In this document: positions 21,037 through 21,670 of the stretch, piece by piece | Layout: each line of letters opens with the position of its first letter | Numbering within the stretch: position 1 is the stretch's first letter | Source: a virus | DNA: 21,670 nucleotides | Strand: one strand, 5' to 3' | IMG/VR virus record: IMGVR_UViG_3300049740_000415 | Span: 1-21,670 of that record | Translations under genes and position numbers: made by a program | Notes under the pieces: generated by a model | What the model saw: only the letters and a program-made list of their open reading frames with translations | Told to the model about the DNA's origin: nothing | The model's database searches: none

Positions 21037-21212
21037 TATTTAGTTTCCTTAGTGTTACTATAATACGTATTAGTTAAAATATAATTAACTCTAATACGTT
21101 CTCTTTTTCTTTCTCTTTCTTGTTTACTCATTTGAGCCTTACTAAGATTGTATCCTAATAAGGTACTTTCTTTTTTTTCTTTGCGACCTCTGATTTCAAC
21201 ATCAGATATCAT
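21036..21212 (-). CDS. 58-residue highly basic helical protein, unknown
   Basis: The product starts MISDVEIRGRKEKKESTLLG and has the run KQERERKRERIRVNY, a strongly charged helix that could bind RNA or DNA. The site GAGG lies six bases before the ATG, and the start overlaps the previous gene by 11 bases. A palindrome-like sequence, TAATACGTATTA (21061-21072), lies inside its coding part and differs from the repeat core only at two symmetrical positions. Function is unknown. Confidence 0.6.
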   Translation of the reverse strand: MISDVEIRGRKEKKESTLLGYNLSKAQMSKQERERKRERIRVNYILTNTYYSNTKETK

Positions 21213-21414
21213 TGCTTACCTCATCTAAATCATCTTCAACCATAACATGAATGTCTAGTTTATGTTTGTCATAATCTAATCCATATTCATCTAACAACAT
21301 TCTCTTTGCTAAATACTCAGCGTCAGAGAATATATCTCTACTATTACCTGCTACTTTTACTTTGTAGCGAATAGTAAAAGATACTTCTAAGGGATAATCT
21401 TTTTTAAATCCCAT
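21202..21414 (-). CDS. 70-residue small protein, unknown
   Basis: The product has strands at the start (LEVSFTIRYKVKVAG), then a helix (FSDAEYLAKRMLLDEYGLD) and an acidic end (VMVEDDLDEVSNDI). The pattern of strand, strand and Asp/Glu-Ala helix is like that of the 63-residue protein at 20174. AGGAG lies six bases before the ATG, and the start overlaps the preceding stop (TAATG). No family is recognised. Confidence 0.65.
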   Translation of the reverse strand: MGFKKDYPLEVSFTIRYKVKVAGNSRDIFSDAEYLAKRMLLDEYGLDYDKHKLDIHVMVEDDLDEVSNDI

Positions 21415-21584
21415 TACCTACTCCTCTCTTCAAATATTCTATGTACTACATCATAGAACATAGCATCTATAGTTTCTATACCTAAGTCATATTTTTCTAC
21501 TAGATTAGAAAAGTCAGCCATAGACATACCTTCTAATTCATCTTTAATACTTTCTAGTACTTCTTCATTCTGTTGATTACTCAT
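21414..21584 (-). CDS. 56-residue acidic small protein, unknown
   Basis: This gene was read directly from the - strand. The product begins MSNQQNEEVLESIKDELEGM and ends YDVVHRIFEERSR. It is acidic and helical, with a middle part (ADFSNLVEKYDLG) that could form a short helix-turn-helix-like turn, though I would not claim DNA binding. It overlaps the end of the previous gene by eight bases and shares TAATG with the next. The ribosome binding site is only moderate (AAAGGTGGG, further upstream), so coupling is likely. Confidence 0.6.
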   Translation of the reverse strand: MSNQQNEEVLESIKDELEGMSMADFSNLVEKYDLGIETIDAMFYDVVHRIFEERSR

Positions 21585-21669
21585 CTACAAATAACCCACC
21601 TTTGCTTATTCCAAATACTAAATAGTCCTTCATGTATTCCCCATATCTTGAGGATTCATAATCATCATG
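21577..21669 (-). CDS. Partial gene running off the right edge
   Basis: Only the last 30 residues are visible: they begin HDDYESSRYGEYMKDYLVFG and end in GLFVDE. The frame is open to the window edge and ends with a stop that lies inside the start of the next gene. It follows the packing of this region and is therefore probably the 3' end of another small early gene. Nothing can be said on its function. Confidence 0.5.
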   Translation of the reverse strand, partial: HDDYESSRYGEYMKDYLVFGISKGGLFVDE

Positions 21670-21670
21670 A

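Noticed and set aside
20831-21043. + strand open frame of 70 codons
   Set aside because: It is opposite two well-supported - strand small genes with binding sites and coupled starts, and has no binding site of its own.
21061-21072. TAATACGTATTA palindrome as a fifth copy of the repeat
   Set aside because: It differs at two symmetrical positions and lies within the coding sequence of the 58-residue gene, not before a start codon.

Overview
The window looks like part of the genome of a lytic marine podovirus (short-tailed dsDNA phage). It is AT-rich, roughly one third G+C by eye, with tightly packed genes that often overlap by one to four bases, and no tRNA, rRNA or host genes are visible. The replication genes resemble the HMO-2011 type of phage that infects SAR116/SAR11-group bacteria. 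The main pointer is a family A DNA polymerase with a DnaJ-like CxxCxGxG zinc-finger insert between its exonuclease and polymerase parts, a feature I recall as described for phage HMO-2011. The low G+C suggests a low-G+C host such as a SAR11 relative. That host guess is inference.

Region 1 (1-11941, + strand) is the late arm. It holds the C-terminus of a tail fibre, a 13-residue four-cysteine micropeptide, two proteins with Sec signal peptides, three small membrane/coiled-coil proteins, and a block of probable internal virion (DNA ejection) proteins of 498, 95, 166, 347 and 1353 residues. It ends in a lysis cassette: a small Cys-containing exported protein, a GTA-type holin and a T4-type lysozyme.

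Region 2 (11938-19154, - strand) converges on the lysozyme, with stop codons that overlap. Read in transcription order it encodes a zinc-finger/Toprim primase, a DnaB-type helicase, the DNA polymerase, a probable ssDNA-binding protein, a Cas4/RecB-like nuclease with a predicted Fe-S cluster, an unknown protein, a probable PD-(D/E)XK nuclease, a DUF3310 protein and two small unknown proteins. Together these form a replication/recombination module.

Region 3 (19155-21670, - strand) is probably early or regulatory. It carries many tiny genes, several below ORF-track length, with strong ribosome binding sites. It also has four copies of a perfect palindrome with core TAACACGTGTTA, each preceding a gene or a structured region. 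Two copies lie just downstream of intrinsic terminators. Between two copies is a stretch of about 325 bases without a convincing gene. Its G+C is higher than the surroundings (about 43% over 19501-19740 by hand count) and it is full of stem-loops, so it is a candidate phage non-coding RNA or structured leader. This palindrome/terminator/structured-RNA region is the strongest candidate for undescribed biology here.
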